DNA of 7,564 nt from assembly GCA_902783095.1 (NCBI GenBank), contig CACZPX010000294.1, positions 1 to 7,564 of the forward strand, read 5' to 3'. A program made the translations under genes and the position numbers. Under the pieces are notes generated by a model. The model had not been told where the DNA came from and ran no database searches. It saw only the letters and a program-made list of their open reading frames with translations. This document shows positions 6,285-7,564 of this stretch, in pieces (the first letter of the stretch is position 1; each line of letters begins with the position of its first letter). Source of the DNA: an uncultured Lachnospiraceae bacterium (lineage in GTDB: Bacteria; Bacillota; Clostridia; Lachnospirales; Lachnospiraceae).

Positions 6285-7429
6285 GACATCATCAGTACAA
6301 CCCCGGCTTCCCCTTCGTGGTGGAGCCGGAGGATTTCAACAAGTATACGGACCGGGAGCTTCTGCAGTACTGCCTCGGCGCGACCATGTACATGCCGGGC
6401 ATCAAGGACTTTGCACCGAAGATCCTGTCCGGAGCCATGCCGGGACTGACCACCATCGTCCTGTGTTTTGAAGACGCCTGCCCGCCGGACCGCGTGGAAG
6501 AGGCGGAGGCCAACGTGCACCGTCTGCTGAATACGGTCACGGACGCGGTGGAGAACGGCACGCTGGCGCCGGAAAAGGTGCCGCTGATCTTCGTGCGTAT
6601 CCGCAACCTGATGCAGTTCAAGCGCTTTGGCGAGGCGCTCACCAAACGGGAGGTCAAGTCGCTGTGCGGCGTGAACTTCCCCAAGTTCAATACGGACAAC
6701 GGACACGAGTACTTTGCCTACCTGCAGGATCTGAACCTGCGCTTTGGCGAGATCCTGTACGGCATGCCCATCATCGAGGATCCGGTGGTGGCGCACAAGG
6801 AGACCCGCCTGCAGGAACTGATCGGCATCAAGGCGATCCTTGACAAGTACCACGATCTGGTGCTGCAGGTGCGCACCGGTGCCACGGACTTTTCGTCCGT
6901 GTTCGGCGTGCGCCGCGGCGTGGACTATTCCATCTACGATATCATGACCGTACGCGAGATTTTGGCGGACATCGTGAACATCTTCGGCAGGGACAACGAT
7001 TACGTCGTGTCCGGCCCGGTGTGGGAGTATTTCCGCGCGCCAAAGACAATGATGTTCGAGGATCTGCCCAAGCACGGCCTGGAGGACTATCTGATGAAGC
7101 GCATCCCGATCGTGAACAATGAGATCGACGGGCTGCTGCGCGAAGTGATCCTGGACAAGGCCAACGGCTTTATCGGGCGGACGGTGATCCATCCCACCCA
7201 CGTCAAGTTCGTGAACGCCATGATGGCGGTCACCAAGGAGGAGTACGACGACGCCGTGATGATCCTGGGCAACCAGAGCGGCGGCGTGGTAAAGGGCACC
7301 GGCGCCAACAAGATGAACGAGATCAAGCCGCACACCAACTGGGCCAAAAAGATGGTGATGCGTGCGCGCGCCTTTGGCGTGATCAAGAACGAGGGCGCCT
7401 ACGTGAAACTGTTCGCCGTGAACGAATAA
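6281..7429 (+). CDS. CitE-like C-C lyase (HpcH/HpaI aldolase / citrate lyase beta superfamily)
   Basis: 382 residues from a TTG start (MRHHQYNPGFPF). TIM-barrel enzyme of the CitE/HpcH superfamily, whose members cleave or form C-C bonds in citryl-CoA, malyl-CoA or 4-hydroxy-2-oxo acids using Mg2+. Visible points: YMPG (37-40), VLCFEDACPP (60-69) with the conserved Glu-Asp, VRIRN (105-109), PIIEDP (163-168) with the metal-ligand-type Glu-Asp, VRTGATDFSSVFG (197-209) and VIHPTHVKFVNA (302-313). It is longer than classic CitE (about 290-300). The overall look, including LGATMYMPG, recalls the long TIM-barrel lyase group (Pfam C-C_Bond_Lyase) that I know mostly from tellurium-resistance-type operons; none of those partners is here. 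It is coupled by a 4-nt overlap to the TIM-barrel gene. The substrate is unknown; whether it uses a CoA thioester is open, and no CoA transferase is in the window. Confidence 0.82.
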   Translation: MRHHQYNPGFPFVVEPEDFNKYTDRELLQYCLGATMYMPGIKDFAPKILSGAMPGLTTIVLCFEDACPPDRVEEAEANVHRLLNTVTDAVENGTLAPEKVPLIFVRIRNLMQFKRFGEALTKREVKSLCGVNFPKFNTDNGHEYFAYLQDLNLRFGEILYGMPIIEDPVVAHKETRLQELIGIKAILDKYHDLVLQVRTGATDFSSVFGVRRGVDYSIYDIMTVREILADIVNIFGRDNDYVVSGPVWEYFRAPKTMMFEDLPKHGLEDYLMKRIPIVNNEIDGLLREVILDKANGFIGRTVIHPTHVKFVNAMMAVTKEEYDDAVMILGNQSGGVVKGTGANKMNEIKPHTNWAKKMVMRARAFGVIKNEGAYVKLFAVNE

Positions 7430-7451
7430 CGGGTGCGGGAAACGCCGCCAT

Positions 7452-7487
7452 CCTGAGCGGAGCCCGCAGGGCGGAGCCGAAGGATCC
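7452..7487. repeat. Short intergenic hairpin repeat, copy 2
   Basis: 36-nt counterpart of the unit at 4065-4096: the same CCTGAGCGGAG left end and a right end CGGAGCCGAAGGATCC differing by one base, with a 9-nt centre (CCCGCAGGG) instead of 5 nt. ATCCT (7450-7454) pairs with AGGAT (7481-7485), and CCC/GGG in the centre gives a second short stem. It sits in the gap between the CitE-like gene and the next start codon. Two copies in one window, both intergenic, fit a dispersed REP-like element. Confidence 0.75.
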
Positions 7488-7509
7488 CTGCAGAAGAAAG
7501 AGGAAAAAC

Positions 7510-7564
7510 GTGGAAGCAAAAAAGACAAAGGAACTGACCACCCCGATCACGCGGGCGGATATCG
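7510..7564 (+). CDS. Fumarase / L-tartrate dehydratase-type hydro-lyase, beta subunit (3'-truncated by window)
   Basis: Only 18 codons are visible, from GTG 7510: VEAKKTKELTTPITRADI. The LTTPI-x-x-x-D stretch is the typical N-terminal sequence of the beta (C-terminal domain) subunit of class I iron-sulfur fumarases and TtdB, which hydrate or dehydrate fumarate, tartrate or mesaconate together with an Fe-S alpha subunit. AAAGAGGA (7497-7504) lies 5 nt before the GTG. The alpha subunit normally precedes beta, but the CitE-like gene precedes it here, so alpha may lie downstream or elsewhere. The call rests on a short stretch, so it is moderate. Confidence 0.6.
   Translation, partial: MEAKKTKELTTPITRADI

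Noticed and set aside
6242..7528. Long open frame of 428 codons on the minus strand, opposite the CitE-like gene
   Set aside because: It is the mirror of a well-supported gene with G/C-rich third positions; its translation is rich in His, Arg and Val-His-like low-complexity stretches with no family signature, and no ribosome site was seen.

Overview
The window looks like a stretch of GC-rich bacterial chromosome from a Bacillota/Clostridia-like anaerobe. That placement is an inference. It rests on strong AAGGAGG-type ribosome binding sites in front of nearly every gene, one near-consensus sigma-A-type promoter, occasional TTA leucine codons in an otherwise G/C-ending codon set, and a short intergenic repeat of a kind I associate with such genomes. 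All eight genes lie on the + strand and are closely packed, and there is no sign of phage, insertion sequence, CRISPR or structural RNA.

Left part (1-3998): the 3' part of a TRAP-type large permease, a small two-helix membrane protein, an MmgE/PrpD-family protein and an AKR7-type aldo/keto reductase. Two of the junctions use a Shine-Dalgarno that overlaps the upstream stop codon, so this part is almost certainly one operon. Middle (3999-5236): a 110-nt gap holding a short hairpin-forming repeat, then a thiamine-diphosphate decarboxylase of the phosphonopyruvate decarboxylase family. Right part (5237-7564): a 145-nt gap with a clear promoter (TTAACA, 17 bp, TATAAT) and a structured leader, then a 300-residue probable TIM-barrel protein overlapping by 4 nt a TTG-started CitE-like (HpcH/HpaI superfamily) lyase. 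A second copy of the repeat follows, and then the first codons of what looks like the beta subunit of a fumarase/L-tartrate-dehydratase-type hydro-lyase, cut by the window end.

Together the genes look like a complete metabolic module for an organic acid: an importer, two hydro-lyase-type enzymes (MmgE/PrpD and fumarase-type beta), a C-C lyase (CitE-like), a 2-oxoacid decarboxylase and an aldehyde reductase. The decarboxylase and reductase would naturally run as a pair: a 3-substituted pyruvate to a substituted acetaldehyde to an alcohol. The substrate cannot be named from sequence. Phosphonate is suggested by the decarboxylase family, but no PEP mutase is visible in the window. A sulfonate or an ordinary di/tricarboxylate would fit as well. 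I know of no described pathway with this exact gene set, so the cluster is the main candidate for something new here.
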